Origin: CAWABB01 sp963780165
GTDB lineage: Bacteria; Bacteroidota; Ignavibacteria; UBA10030; UBA6906
Assembly: GCA_963780165.1 (NCBI GenBank)
Contig: CAWABB010000007.1
Span: forward strand, 248,001-312,000
Length of the DNA stretch: 64,000 nucleotides
Direction of reading: 5' to 3'
Shown: piece by piece, positions 31,932 to 40,702 of the stretch
Numbering within the stretch: position 1 is the stretch's first letter
Layout: each line of letters opens with the position of its first letter
Notes under the pieces: generated by a model
The model's input: only the letters and a program-made list of their open reading frames with translations
Databases searched by the model: none
What the model was told of the DNA's origin: nothing
Program-made: the position numbers and the translations under genes

Positions 31932-32474
31932 ATGCGCTCCATCCTTGTCGCTTCCATGCTGCTCCTGGCTCCGGCGTCCACGCTGGCGCAGCCGGCCGGA
32001 ATGCCTGCCCTGGGCGACCGCGCGCCTGCATTCTCGCTTCCCGGGGCGACCAGAGACACGTTCACGGAGAAGCCCGTCGATCTCACGAGCCTGCTTGCCT
32101 CGGGGCCGGTCGTCATCGCGTTCTATCCGGCTGACTGGAGCTCCGGGTGCACGAAAGAAATGTGCTCGTTCCGGGACAGGTTCGCGGACCTGGGCACGCT
32201 GGGGGTCACCGTCGTGGGGATTAGCGGCGACTACGTGTACGCTCACCGGGAATGGGCCAGGCAGCTCAATCTTCCGTTTACGCTCCTGAGCGACCACGAT
32301 CACGCCGTGGCGACCAGATACGGCAGCTACAACCCCGGGACAGGCTACAACCTCAGGACGGTGTTCGTCGTGGGCTCCGACGGGATCATCGTGTACGTCG
32401 ACCCGGCTTTCAAAGCGGGGGCCGAAGAGTCATTTGCGGCCCTCTCGGCAGCCCTGAAAGGATTGCCCCGATGA
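31932..32474 (+). CDS. Periplasmic peroxiredoxin of the PrxQ/BCP type
   Basis: A 180-residue thioredoxin-fold peroxidase with a signal peptide (about 1-19, STLAQ). The active site reads WSSGCTKEMCSFRD, the BCP/PrxQ signature with the peroxidatic cysteine and a second cysteine five positions on, able to form an intramolecular disulfide. SGDYVYAHREWARQLNLPFTLLSD and the RTVFVVGSDGII segments complete the AhpC/TSA fold. It reduces peroxides in the cell envelope; the electron donor is not identifiable. It overlaps the next gene by four bases. Confidence 0.9.
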   Translation: MRSILVASMLLLAPASTLAQPAGMPALGDRAPAFSLPGATRDTFTEKPVDLTSLLASGPVVIAFYPADWSSGCTKEMCSFRDRFADLGTLGVTVVGISGDYVYAHREWARQLNLPFTLLSDHDHAVATRYGSYNPGTGYNLRTVFVVGSDGIIVYVDPAFKAGAEESFAALSAALKGLPR

Positions 32475-33553
32475 CCATGCGGCTTGTGAAGATTCTGATC
32501 CCCGCGACGCTGATTGTCGTCTTCCCCCTCCTCCTGGCGGCGTTCCCTCCCCAGGAGGTAACGCGGACCGTCATTCAAACACCGTTCGAGAACGAGGTGC
32601 AGTTCCGATCGCTCCGGCAGCTGACCTTTGGAGGAGAGAACGCAGAGGCGTACTTCTCGTTCGATGAACGTTCTCTGGTATTCCAATCCACCCGCGATTC
32701 GTTCACGTGTGACCAGGAATACGTCATGGACGTCGCGAGCGGCACGGTCCGGCTGGTGAGCAGCGGCAAAGGGAGAACGACCTGCGGCTACTACCTCCCG
32801 GGCGACACCACGATTCTCTACGCGACCACACAGTTCGGCTCGCCCGACTGCCCCCCCTCTCCCGACTTCTCCCAGGGGTATGTGTGGGCGGTGTATCGCG
32901 ACTTCGACATTGTTCTCGCCGATACGCGGGGCACGATCCTTCGGAAGCTGACCACCACCCCCGGGTATGACGCTGAGGCGACGGTCTCGCCGCGCGGCGA
33001 CAGGATCGTCTTCACATCGGTCAGGGACGGGGATCTGGACCTGTACACGATGAAGCTGGACGGAAGCGACGTGCGGCGTCTCACCCGCGACATCGGATAC
33101 GACGGGGGCGCGTTTTATTCGTGGGACGGGTCGATGATCGTCTACCGCGGCTGGCATTACGACGACACGACGTCCGCTCGCGAGTACCGGTCGCTCCTCG
33201 GCCGCGATCTCGTGCGGCCCTCGAGGATGGAGCTCTTCGTGATGAACGCGGATGGGACCGGCCGGCGACAGCTCACCTATTCGGGCGCGGCGAACTTCGC
33301 GCCATTCTTCCATCCCGACAACCGCCGGATCATCTTCGCCTCGAACCTTGCCGACCCGAAGGGCCGGAATTTCGAATTGTACATGATCAACGTCGACGGG
33401 TCCGGCCTGAAGCGCATCACCTACAACGAGAGCTTCGACGGCTTCCCGATGTTCACGAGCGACGGAAAGCGCCTCGTGTTCGCGTCAAATCGCGGCGGGG
33501 CGAAGCGCGGGGAGACGAACATCTTCATCGCGGACTGGATTGAAGTGCAATAG
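32471..33553 (+). CDS. TolB-like WD40/PD40 beta-propeller protein
   Basis: A 360-residue exported protein (hydrophobic N terminus MTMRLVKILIPATLIVVFPLLLAAF) made of repeated PD40-type blades, for instance AEAYFSFDERSLVFQSTRD, AEATVSPRGDRIVFTSVRDGDLDLY and FAPFFHPDNRRIIFASNLAD. The ATG overlaps the peroxiredoxin stop (ATGA). This pairing of a TolB-like propeller with an M28 peptidase downstream (20-base gap) is suggestive of extracellular peptide breakdown. Not the Tol-Pal TolB itself: no Tol-Pal genes or TolB N-terminal domain are seen. Confidence 0.87.
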   Translation: MTMRLVKILIPATLIVVFPLLLAAFPPQEVTRTVIQTPFENEVQFRSLRQLTFGGENAEAYFSFDERSLVFQSTRDSFTCDQEYVMDVASGTVRLVSSGKGRTTCGYYLPGDTTILYATTQFGSPDCPPSPDFSQGYVWAVYRDFDIVLADTRGTILRKLTTTPGYDAEATVSPRGDRIVFTSVRDGDLDLYTMKLDGSDVRRLTRDIGYDGGAFYSWDGSMIVYRGWHYDDTTSAREYRSLLGRDLVRPSRMELFVMNADGTGRRQLTYSGAANFAPFFHPDNRRIIFASNLADPKGRNFELYMINVDGSGLKRITYNESFDGFPMFTSDGKRLVFASNRGGAKRGETNIFIADWIEVQ

Positions 33554-33573
33554 ACTCAAAGGAGCGTGACCTG

Positions 33574-35391
33574 ATGATGCGACACATTCTGATCCTCGCG
33601 GCATGCAGCGTGGTGTGGACCGGCGCGTTCGCGCAGTCCGCTTCGCCGTCCATCACGGCAGATGAGCTTCGGGCCCATGTGCGGTACCTTGCCTCTGACG
33701 AACTCGAGGGCCGGGGCACCGGTCAGCCCGGCAACGAGAAGGCTGCCGCGTACATCGCGAAGCAGCTTGCAGCGTACGGGGTGCTCCCCGGCGGCGACGG
33801 CTCGGGCTACCTGCAAACCTTCGAATTCGTCGCGCGCGTCGAGCCGGGCGCAGGCAACCGTCTTGCGCTGTCTGGTTCCGGCGTGTCCGGGGGGACGCAA
33901 TCGATCGAGGGAAGCGAGGACATCATGCCGCTCGCACTGAGCAGCACGGGGTCGGCCACGGGCGACCTTGTCTTTGCCGGGTACGGGCTCTCGGTTCCTG
34001 ACAAGCAGTACGATGATTACGCCGGGCTCGACGTTCAGGGTAAGATCGTCGTCATCCTCCGGTTCGGCCCCGAGGGGGACGCGCCGCACAGCGACTTCAC
34101 GCGCCACACCTCGCTTCGCAACAAAGCCCGTCTGGCGCGCGAGAAGGGTGCGGTTGGCATCGTTCTGATCACAGGTCCGAAGGACAGCGAGACTGACGAT
34201 CCGCTGCGACTCTCCTACGATCGGGTCCCGGACCACTCGGGCCTCCCCGCCGTGTCGGTGCGACGGGCGTTCATCGAGCCGCTCCTGAAAGCTCTGGGGC
34301 ATGACCTGCGCGCGATTCAGGACACCATTGCGGCAACCAAGAAGCCGATCTCGTTCCCGCTTGCCGGTGCATCTGCAACGCTCCAGGCCGAGCTCCTCCG
34401 GGTCAAGGACACCACGGCCAACGTCGTTGGATATCTTCCTGCCGCGCAGGCCTCCGAGACCGCGGAGGTCGTCGTGATCGGCGCGCATTTCGACCACCTC
34501 GGGTTCGGCGGCCCCGGCTCAGGGTCGGTGAAGCCTGACACGGTTGCGGTCCACAACGGGGCGGACGACAATGCGTCAGGCACGTCGGGCCTCCTGGAGA
34601 TCGTCCAGGAGATCTCCGCACGGCGTTCGGACCTCAAAAGGAACGTGGTCTTCGCCTTCTTCTCGGGCGAAGAGCTGGGAACCCTCGGTTCGCTCCACTA
34701 CGTTGCGCATCCGAAGTTCCCGCTGGACCGGACCGTCGCGATGGTCAATCTGGACATGGTGGGCCGCCTCACGAACAAGACCCTGACGGTCGGCGGATCC
34801 GGGACATCGGGCGCGTGGGCGGGGCTCCTCGCCGGGCACAACGCCGACTCGGCATTGACGCTGCAGCTTAACCCCGACGGATTCGGGCCGAGCGACCACG
34901 CGGCGTTCTACGGGAAGGACATTCCCGTGCTGTTCTTCTTCACAGGAGTCCACGGCGACTACCACTCGCCGGCGGACGATGCGGACCTGTTGAACTACGA
35001 AGGGCTGGAGCAGGTGGTGCGGTTTGCTGACGCTGTCGCGGTAGACATCATCCAGGGGCCCGAGAAGCCGGCGTTCGTGCGCGTCCAGTCGCAGCCCGGC
35101 GCGATGGGCGGCGACAGCAGGGGATTCGCCGTTACGCTCGGCATCGTGCCTGACTACAGCGAAAGCTCCAGCGGAATGAAGATCAGCGGGGTCCGGGCGA
35201 ACGGCGCCGCGGAAAAGGCCGGACTGAAGACCGGGGACGTCATCGTCGGGCTCGCGGGAAAGAAGATCCTCTCGATCTACGACTATATGGGGATTCTGGG
35301 CGAGCTGAAGGCAGGCGACGAGGTGACCGTCGACGTATTGCGGGACGGGAAGCCGATGTCGTTCAAGGCGACGATGGAGAAACGGCGCTAG
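33574..35391 (+). CDS. Secreted M28-family metallopeptidase with PA and PDZ domains
   Basis: A 605-residue zinc aminopeptidase-like protein. Signal peptide 1-20 (GAFAQ). A PA insert lies about 130-260. Zinc ligands are visible in order: GAHFDHLG (His), NGADDNASGTSGLLE (Asp), FFSGEELGTLGS (Glu-Glu), VNLDMVGR (Asp) and FTGVHGDYHSPADD (His). A PDZ domain closes the protein (about 505-600, GVRANGAAEKAGLKTGDVIVGLAG). It probably trims peptides in the periplasm or outside. It is third in the peroxiredoxin/TolB-like operon. Its last four bases overlap a convergent small gene. Confidence 0.93.
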   Translation: MMRHILILAACSVVWTGAFAQSASPSITADELRAHVRYLASDELEGRGTGQPGNEKAAAYIAKQLAAYGVLPGGDGSGYLQTFEFVARVEPGAGNRLALSGSGVSGGTQSIEGSEDIMPLALSSTGSATGDLVFAGYGLSVPDKQYDDYAGLDVQGKIVVILRFGPEGDAPHSDFTRHTSLRNKARLAREKGAVGIVLITGPKDSETDDPLRLSYDRVPDHSGLPAVSVRRAFIEPLLKALGHDLRAIQDTIAATKKPISFPLAGASATLQAELLRVKDTTANVVGYLPAAQASETAEVVVIGAHFDHLGFGGPGSGSVKPDTVAVHNGADDNASGTSGLLEIVQEISARRSDLKRNVVFAFFSGEELGTLGSLHYVAHPKFPLDRTVAMVNLDMVGRLTNKTLTVGGSGTSGAWAGLLAGHNADSALTLQLNPDGFGPSDHAAFYGKDIPVLFFFTGVHGDYHSPADDADLLNYEGLEQVVRFADAVAVDIIQGPEKPAFVRVQSQPGAMGGDSRGFAVTLGIVPDYSESSSGMKISGVRANGAAEKAGLKTGDVIVGLAGKKILSIYDYMGILGELKAGDEVTVDVLRDGKPMSFKATMEKRR

Positions 35392-35588
35392 CGCTGAACG
35401 GCGGGCCGTGCGCTTCCGGTGAGCGTCCTGACCTCCTGGATGAAGTCGGAGACGAGGCGCACACGGGCGTCCTCGCTGCGCGCCGCAAGCAGGTCCGCAC
35501 GCCACAACCGGAGTGAATCCGCCAGCGTTGTCCGTTCCTTTTCGGAGAGTTCCGCAACAACGTTTTCAAAGAGATCGACAGCTGCCAT
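35388..35588 (-). CDS. Small hypothetical protein (helical)
   Basis: A 66-residue, almost entirely helical protein (LFENVVAELSEKERTTLADSLRLWRADLLAARSEDA). A good ribosome site (AGAGGA) stands about six bases before the ATG. No family recognised. It converges on the M28 peptidase gene with a four-base overlap and follows the DUF971 gene in the same direction. Confidence 0.5.
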   Translation of the reverse strand: MAAVDLFENVVAELSEKERTTLADSLRLWRADLLAARSEDARVRLVSDFIQEVRTLTGSARPAVQR

Positions 35589-35640
35589 TCGTCATCCTCT
35601 CTGTTGATCTGCGGCGTTCTCGTGTGTTCACGAGGGCATG

Positions 35641-35973
35641 TCAATGCCCCGCTCGTGCCGCACCGCACGCGGGACATTCGCAGAGGCCCCGCAAGACCTC
35701 CCACGTATACAGCCCCTCCCTGTGGCCGTCGCCCCAGGTCATCTGGACCGCGTAGTTGCCTACCACCTGTGCAGCCGCCAGCTCGTACTTGCCGGGAACA
35801 TCGTCCGCTGCCGGAGATCCGGGGTACGTGCGCATCAAGACTGTCTCCCCCGTACACCCCGCACACGGACAGTTGTCACGCAGCGTTCGCAGGGAACACG
35901 GTCCCGTGTGGCCATCGGACCAGCTGAGTTCCAGCACTCCGGGAGATGTCCGCCTGAGACGAGTGAGGTTCAT
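35641..35973 (-). CDS. DUF971 / GBBH-like N-terminal domain protein
   Basis: A 110-residue protein of the DUF971 family, homologous to the zinc-binding N-terminal domain of gamma-butyrobetaine hydroxylase. The CPCAGCTGE motif and C-terminal WGDGHREGLYTWEVLRGLCECPACG supply paired cysteines for a zinc or Fe-S site. Stand-alone members are often linked to Fe-S or redox genes, but the role is not established. It lies nine bases after the M29 peptidase gene. Confidence 0.88.
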   Translation of the reverse strand: MNLTRLRRTSPGVLELSWSDGHTGPCSLRTLRDNCPCAGCTGETVLMRTYPGSPAADDVPGKYELAAAQVVGNYAVQMTWGDGHREGLYTWEVLRGLCECPACGAARAGH

Positions 35974-35982
35974 CGAGCCGTG

Positions 35983-37122
35983 CTATGCGACGAGCTTCTG
36001 TCCCATGTACACATCCTGCACCGTCCCGTCGTCGAAGGTGAGCCTGACGCTCTCCACGCCGATGTCGCGCTGCACTGACGGAACGTAGACCCAGTCGATG
36101 TGGACGATGTTCCGCTGGTTCCGGAACGCCGCGGGGCTGGTGACTCCGCCGAAATGGTCGCTCCTGCCGAAGGCGACGTGCAGCCCAAGCTTTTCGTCAA
36201 GCAGCGTGCTTCCCACCGCCTGGACTCCCAGCTCCCCCAGGACGCCGATGCCGAGTTCGGCGATGTTCCCGTAGGCCGGATCGTCGAGGAGCTTGCGGTG
36301 CTGCGACTGCGAGGCGGGGCCCGAGCCCCGGGCCGCGATGGCCTTGTTCCCCCGGATATCGAACACCACGATTTCTTCGTTGAACTGCACCGGGAGCGTC
36401 CCCTCCGACTTGCTGGGTTCGTCCGGACGCTCGCCCTCGTAGGGAACGATGTATGCTTCGCCGGACGGGAGGTTGCCGACAACGGACGGCTCCCGCATCA
36501 ATCCGCCGCTGGCATGTCCGGTGCGGTAGCGCAGGTCCAGATAGAGCTCGTGCCGCTCGCCGCGGGCCGTGAGCCGGATGGTCGCGCCGATGGCGCGGTC
36601 GAGCATCGCCTTCAGTGCACGGACGCGCCGGTCGATCGCCTCGTAGTCGAGAAGCAGTGCCGGCACCATCTCCCGCGAGAACCCGGGAAGAGTTGCGCCG
36701 CGGAACCCCATGGATCGCGCCAGCACCTTGAGCGGGGCGGTGGCGGAGAGTTCTGTCATCGCGACGACTGCGCTGGACGATCGCAGAATCTCTTCGAGAC
36801 TCGCTTGCCGGGTCCCCGTCGATGGTTGGTTCATCGAGCAACTGTCCACCAGCGTGATCGTCGACGGGAGGTCGGCGTTGTTTCCGCTGACGCTGGGGTA
36901 GACGCAACACGCGATGGATGAGAACCGGACAAGGTGAAGATTGCCCTGCAGCATGGTGTACCACTCGGCGGCGATACGACGGCGGTCTTTCCATCCCGGA
37001 GTGTCCACGTGCGTGCCCCCGGGGAGGTCGACCAGGATGGTCAGCCCTTTCTCCCCGTCGCCGGGCTTGAAGACGGTGTCGAGCAGGTTCAGGAGCTGGT
37101 GCGGTGCAAGGTTGCTGGTCAC
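35983..37122 (-). CDS. M29-family (thermophilic) aminopeptidase
   Basis: A 379-residue metallo-aminopeptidase-like protein, GTG start. The C-terminal catalytic domain carries the M29 pattern: NIAELGIGVLG (Glu), LLDEKLGLHVAFGRSDHFGG (Glu and His) and NIVHIDWVYVP (His, Asp), expected to bind two Co/Zn ions. The N-terminal half is less typical (it includes SIACCVYPSVSGNNADLPS). It is intracellular, with no signal. The next genes downstream are DUF971 and a small protein on the same strand. Confidence 0.82.
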   Translation of the reverse strand: MTSNLAPHQLLNLLDTVFKPGDGEKGLTILVDLPGGTHVDTPGWKDRRRIAAEWYTMLQGNLHLVRFSSIACCVYPSVSGNNADLPSTITLVDSCSMNQPSTGTRQASLEEILRSSSAVVAMTELSATAPLKVLARSMGFRGATLPGFSREMVPALLLDYEAIDRRVRALKAMLDRAIGATIRLTARGERHELYLDLRYRTGHASGGLMREPSVVGNLPSGEAYIVPYEGERPDEPSKSEGTLPVQFNEEIVVFDIRGNKAIAARGSGPASQSQHRKLLDDPAYGNIAELGIGVLGELGVQAVGSTLLDEKLGLHVAFGRSDHFGGVTSPAAFRNQRNIVHIDWVYVPSVQRDIGVESVRLTFDDGTVQDVYMGQKLVA

Positions 37123-37155
37123 GGGATGGTCCGGGTGCGAATCGCAGGTGCGCGG

Positions 37156-37662
37156 TCAGAGCATACGTCGTGCAACTTCGCGCAGCGCGTCCTTGGTCAA
37201 GAATTTCTGGACGAGCGGGAACAGAATGTGATTTTCTTTGTGGATATGATTGACGAAGAGCTGGACCATTCCGCGCGAGACGCGGGCGAGGTCCCGTGCG
37301 ACGGTCGTATTCGCTGTGTCGCGTTCCAGGCGCCTCACCGCGGTCCTCAGCTTGCGGAATTCCCTGCGAAGAATTTTGTGCTCCTCCCGCATGAGTTGTG
37401 TGGGCCCCTCGACGTACCGCTCGAGTACCGGGAAGAGGGCTTCCTCTTCGCGCCGGTTGTGGACGCTGACTTCGTCGTCGATAAATGTGAGCGCGGTGAG
37501 CACCTTGCGGTAGGCGTCGGCGGAATACCCATGCTCTTCAAGGGCCCGCGTCGCCTTCGTCAGCGACGAAAGCTGTGACAGGGCCTGATCGTGCTCCTGC
37601 ATGAACTGCGCAATGGGATCGATTGCCACCCGCTCGGCCCGCATGGTCGTCCGCCCCGTCAC
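37156..37662 (-). CDS. Hemerythrin HHE cation-binding domain protein
   Basis: A 168-residue four-helix protein with the HHE pattern: EHDQAL, HNRREEEALFP, EEHKILRREF and HIHKENHILFPL, the histidine/glutamate ligands of a non-heme di-iron site. Such proteins bind O2 or sense/repair iron and NO damage. GTG 37662 has GGAG five bases upstream; ATG 37644 is the alternative. It is one base after the 99-residue gene upstream, so the two are likely co-translated. Confidence 0.9.
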   Translation of the reverse strand: MTGRTTMRAERVAIDPIAQFMQEHDQALSQLSSLTKATRALEEHGYSADAYRKVLTALTFIDDEVSVHNRREEEALFPVLERYVEGPTQLMREEHKILRREFRKLRTAVRRLERDTANTTVARDLARVSRGMVQLFVNHIHKENHILFPLVQKFLTKDALREVARRML

Positions 37663-37663
37663 G

Positions 37664-37963
37664 TCACTCCGTTTCGACGAGCGTGGTATACTTCATGCCA
37701 TCCGGTTCGAGGAAGCGCTCCAGGCTTGCGAGCAACTCCTGCGTTGTTTCGTTCTGGTTGTCCTCCAGCGCGTCAAACTCCTCGAGGCTGGCGGTCTCGA
37801 ACACTTCGGCGAACTGATTCCGTTTCCCCCGCACTTCGTAGACCGCATAGTTCTTCGTCCCTGTCGACGCGAAGTGATCCTTCAATGTGCGCGAAAGCGC
37901 GAGGTACTCCTCGCGGAACTCAGGCTTCACCGTATACGTAATTGTGAACAACACCCGTGGCAT
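37664..37963 (-). CDS. Small protein of dimeric alpha-beta barrel (ABM-like) type
   Basis: A 99-residue protein whose beginning (PRVLFTITYTVKPEFREEYLALSRTLKDHF) and YAVYEVRGKRNQFAEVFETASLEEFDAL segment suggest a ferredoxin-like monooxygenase/stress-response barrel. It is strongly acidic in the second half (ALEDNQNETTQELLASLERF). No catalytic motif is readable. It directly precedes the hemerythrin gene. Confidence 0.65.
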   Translation of the reverse strand: MPRVLFTITYTVKPEFREEYLALSRTLKDHFASTGTKNYAVYEVRGKRNQFAEVFETASLEEFDALEDNQNETTQELLASLERFLEPDGMKYTTLVETE

Positions 37964-38004
37964 ATTGCTGTCTGTCCTTTCGCGCTGCGATGGGCAGCCG
38001 GCGT

Positions 38005-38376
38005 TCAGTAGCCGGCTTCCCTGATGTCGTCCTCGTCCATGCCGAAGTAATGGGCGATTTCGTGAATGAGAGTCTCGCGGATCTGCCTTCGGACCTCGGA
38101 CTCAGATCTCGCGATCGATTCAATGTTCTTCTGGAACAGTGTAATCGTGTCCGGCATGACCGGCACGACGCCATAGTCGATGCCCCGCCGCGGGAGCGGG
38201 ACGCCTTCATACAATCCAAGCAGCATGCTCGATCGCCCCAGGCCCGTCTGCCGGCGCTGCGCGGGGGAATCGACGTCCTCGATCACGATACGGACGTTCT
38301 CCATGCGCTGCCTGAAGGGCTCGGGAAGGGCGGCAAACTCTTCGTCCGCGATGGTCTCGAACCTTTCCCGGGTCAT
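38005..38376 (-). CDS. Metallopeptidase family protein (zincin-like, PF06262 type)
   Basis: A 123-residue minimal zincin. The C-terminal helix has ETLIHEIAHYFGMDEDDI, the HExxH zinc site with a third ligand region. The N-terminal MTRERFETIADEEFAALPEPFRQRMENVRIVIED is characteristic of this family of small predicted Zn-proteases. Cytoplasmic. Substrates are unknown. It starts six bases after the zinc-ribbon membrane protein ends. Confidence 0.88.
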   Translation of the reverse strand: MTRERFETIADEEFAALPEPFRQRMENVRIVIEDVDSPAQRRQTGLGRSSMLLGLYEGVPLPRRGIDYGVVPVMPDTITLFQKNIESIARSESEVRRQIRETLIHEIAHYFGMDEDDIREAGY

Positions 38377-38382
38377 GTGCCG

Positions 38383-39081
38383 CTACAGTCGGATCGCAAT
38401 AGCGCCCGCGACGGCTGCCGCGGCCAGTCCGAGAATGCCGATCGTCAAAGCCACTCCCCTCCAGCTTCCCACGCCTGAAGCTTCTCTGAGGCCAACATGG
38501 AGCAACGTCGCAGCCCACAGCGTGCTCAGCACGTCAAACCCCAGCAGCGCGACATACACTTCGGGCTTCAGCGCCATGGGATCTGGGTTTCGATCGAACA
38601 GGTACATGCCAAAGATCGCGAGCTCCGCCGGAAGCACGAGCACAAGCGCATAGAGCAGCGGGGAAGCCGCGTACGACGCTACCGCCACGAAGTTCCTTAC
38701 CCCGCCCCGCCCGCCCAGCATCATCGACAGCCTCTCGCCCGCAACTCCGAGCACAAAGACCAGCAAGATTCCTGCCGGGATCCCGAGCGCAATTCCCGCA
38801 CCGACGAGCTCGGCCAGGCTCCGGTAACCGGTGCCCGACTGCCGGGCCCACATCACCAGAAAGGCGACCGCAATTCCGAGAAGAGCCGCGAGACCGAAGG
38901 CGAAGTTCTTCCGCCGCGCCCTGACGATTCGCTGAAAAGTCGCCCGGGGTCGCTCGATCAGACCCCAGAGTGTCGGGAAAAGGTCGAGGACCTCAACCTT
39001 TGCTTGAAGAAACCCCCTGCATCCCGAGCATTTCAACGCAAGGTCATCGTTCTCGGTCCCGCACACCTCACATTTCAGCAT
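38383..39081 (-). CDS. Zinc-ribbon membrane protein, Yip1-like
   Basis: A 232-residue inner-membrane protein. The N terminus MLKCEVCGTENDDLALKCSGC is a two-CxxC zinc ribbon, followed by a short cytosolic linker (LFPTLWGLIERPRATFQRIVRA, the segment typical of Yip1-domain proteins) and about five hydrophobic segments from residue 62 to the end. ATG 39081 is preferred to TTG 39093. Function unknown; the fold is inferred. Confidence 0.75.
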   Translation of the reverse strand: MLKCEVCGTENDDLALKCSGCRGFLQAKVEVLDLFPTLWGLIERPRATFQRIVRARRKNFAFGLAALLGIAVAFLVMWARQSGTGYRSLAELVGAGIALGIPAGILLVFVLGVAGERLSMMLGGRGGVRNFVAVASYAASPLLYALVLVLPAELAIFGMYLFDRNPDPMALKPEVYVALLGFDVLSTLWAATLLHVGLREASGVGSWRGVALTIGILGLAAAAVAGAIAIRL

Positions 39082-39179
39082 GACGGGTCCCAAACGTGGC
39101 CATTGTCTTTCAATATAGAATTTCTGACGCCTGTTTGCAACGAAAAATGCATGGTTTCGCCCTCGCCGGGCGGTCTCCC

Positions 39180-40553
39180 TTAGGCCTTCGGCCGGAATCG
39201 AGCAGTGAAGTGACGCAGGACGGGCGCTTCATCGACAATCTCGTACCCTCGAAGCTCCTCCCTCCTTCTGAAGCAGTCCAGCACCACTTCTATGACGTAA
39301 TCGATATGGCTTTGAGTGTAGACTCTCCGGGGGATTGCGAGCCTGACGAGCTCCATCCGGGCCGGAATAAGCCTTCCGGCCGGATCGTATTTCCCGAACA
39401 TGACGCTCCCGATTTCCACCGACCGGATCCCGCCCATGCGGAAGAGCTCGACCGAGAGCGACTGGCCGGGGTACTGATCGACCGGGATATGGGGCAGGAA
39501 CGCCCTGGCATTGAGGTAGATGGCATGTCCGCCCGGGGGACGCAGTATCGGGACGCCCCCGGCAGTCAGCTTCTCGCCAAGGTACTCGACCGACCGGATG
39601 CGGTACTGCAGGTAGTGCTCGTCGAGAACTTCGTCCAGTCCCTGCGCGATCGCCTCGAGGTCGCGCCCGGCCAGTCCCCCGTATGTCGGAAAGCCCTCGG
39701 TGATGATCAGGAGGTTGCGTGCACGCTGCGCAAGCGCCCCGTCATTCATCGCCAGGAAGCCGCCCATGTTCACGATGGCGTCCTTCTTTGCGCTCATCGT
39801 CGCCCCGTCTGCGTACGAGAAGATCTCCCTGGCGATGTCGCGGACGGGGACGCCGCTGTATCCCGGCTCCCGCAGCTTGATGAAGTAGGCGTTCTCCGCG
39901 AACCTGCAGGCGTCGAGGAAGAACGGGATCCCGTGCTTCGCGCAGATCGCCTTCGTTTCACGGATGTTCTTCATCGAGACAGGCTGGCCCCCGCCGGAGT
40001 TGTTCGTCACGGTGATCATGACCAGCGGGATGGCTGCCGCGCCGCGGCTCTCGATGAACGACTCCAGGGCGGCCGTGTCCATGTTTCCCTTGAAGCTGGC
40101 GACGACGTCGGGGTCCCGGCCCTCTGCCGTCGGAAGGTCGACCGCTTCCGCGCCCGAGAATTCCACATTGGCCCGCGTGGTATCGAAGTGCGCATTGTTC
40201 GGCACCACCTTCCCGGCTCCGCCCACGAGCGAAAACAGGATTCTCTCCGCCGCGCGGCCCTGGTGCGTCGGGATGACATATGCGAAGCCGGTCAGCTCCT
40301 TCACCTTCGCCTCGAATCGATAGTAGCTTCGCGCGCCAGCGTAGGATTCGTCGCCCCGCATGATACCCGCCCACTGCTCCGCACTCATTGCTGACGTCCC
40401 GCTGTCGGTCAGAAGGTCGATCAGCACTTCCTCCGCCGGCACAAGAAAGAGATTGTAGCCGGCCCGCTTGATGAACTCCTCGCGCTCTCCGGGGGTGGTG
40501 AAGCGGATCGGTTCAACGGATTTGATTTTGAAGGGCTCGATGATGGTTTTCAT
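39180..40553 (-). CDS. tnaA: Tryptophanase
   Basis: A 457-residue PLP beta-eliminating lyase that splits tryptophan into indole, pyruvate and ammonia. The PLP lysine is Lys257 in ATMSAKKDAIVNMGG. Tryptophanase and tyrosine phenol-lyase are close relatives; the specificity positions favour tryptophanase: HFDTT (Asp124, Thr in TPL), VEIGS instead of the MERG arginine near 381, and LRHFTARF with His448 instead of Phe. No tnaC-like leader or tnaB permease adjoins it. Divergent from an unknown gene across 149 bases. Confidence 0.88.
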   Translation of the reverse strand: MKTIIEPFKIKSVEPIRFTTPGEREEFIKRAGYNLFLVPAEEVLIDLLTDSGTSAMSAEQWAGIMRGDESYAGARSYYRFEAKVKELTGFAYVIPTHQGRAAERILFSLVGGAGKVVPNNAHFDTTRANVEFSGAEAVDLPTAEGRDPDVVASFKGNMDTAALESFIESRGAAAIPLVMITVTNNSGGGQPVSMKNIRETKAICAKHGIPFFLDACRFAENAYFIKLREPGYSGVPVRDIAREIFSYADGATMSAKKDAIVNMGGFLAMNDGALAQRARNLLIITEGFPTYGGLAGRDLEAIAQGLDEVLDEHYLQYRIRSVEYLGEKLTAGGVPILRPPGGHAIYLNARAFLPHIPVDQYPGQSLSVELFRMGGIRSVEIGSVMFGKYDPAGRLIPARMELVRLAIPRRVYTQSHIDYVIEVVLDCFRRREELRGYEIVDEAPVLRHFTARFRPKA

Positions 40554-40641
40554 GGCAGGCGTGTGAAGAGTGATGGGAGACAGTGGCTGTGACGGTACGC
40601 ATGCGGGGCCGGCCTCGTGTGTGATGTGCGTGCAGCACGGC

Positions 40642-40670
40642 TTGACATTCGCATCGAGGCCTCGTATGTT
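40642..40670 (+). promoter_or_regulatory. Promoter of the unknown gene at 40703
   Basis: TTGACA (40642-40647), 17-base spacer, TATGTT (40665-40670), the same hexamers as the thr promoter. The leader is about 26 bases and ends in CCAGGCA before the ATG. Confidence 0.65.
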
Positions 40671-40702
40671 GAATCACTCCCCCCGCACCAACCTTCCAGG
40701 CA

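Noticed and set aside
39096..40394. 432-codon plus-strand frame opposite tnaA
   Set aside because: Antisense shadow; composition dominated by Arg, Asp, Glu and Val.
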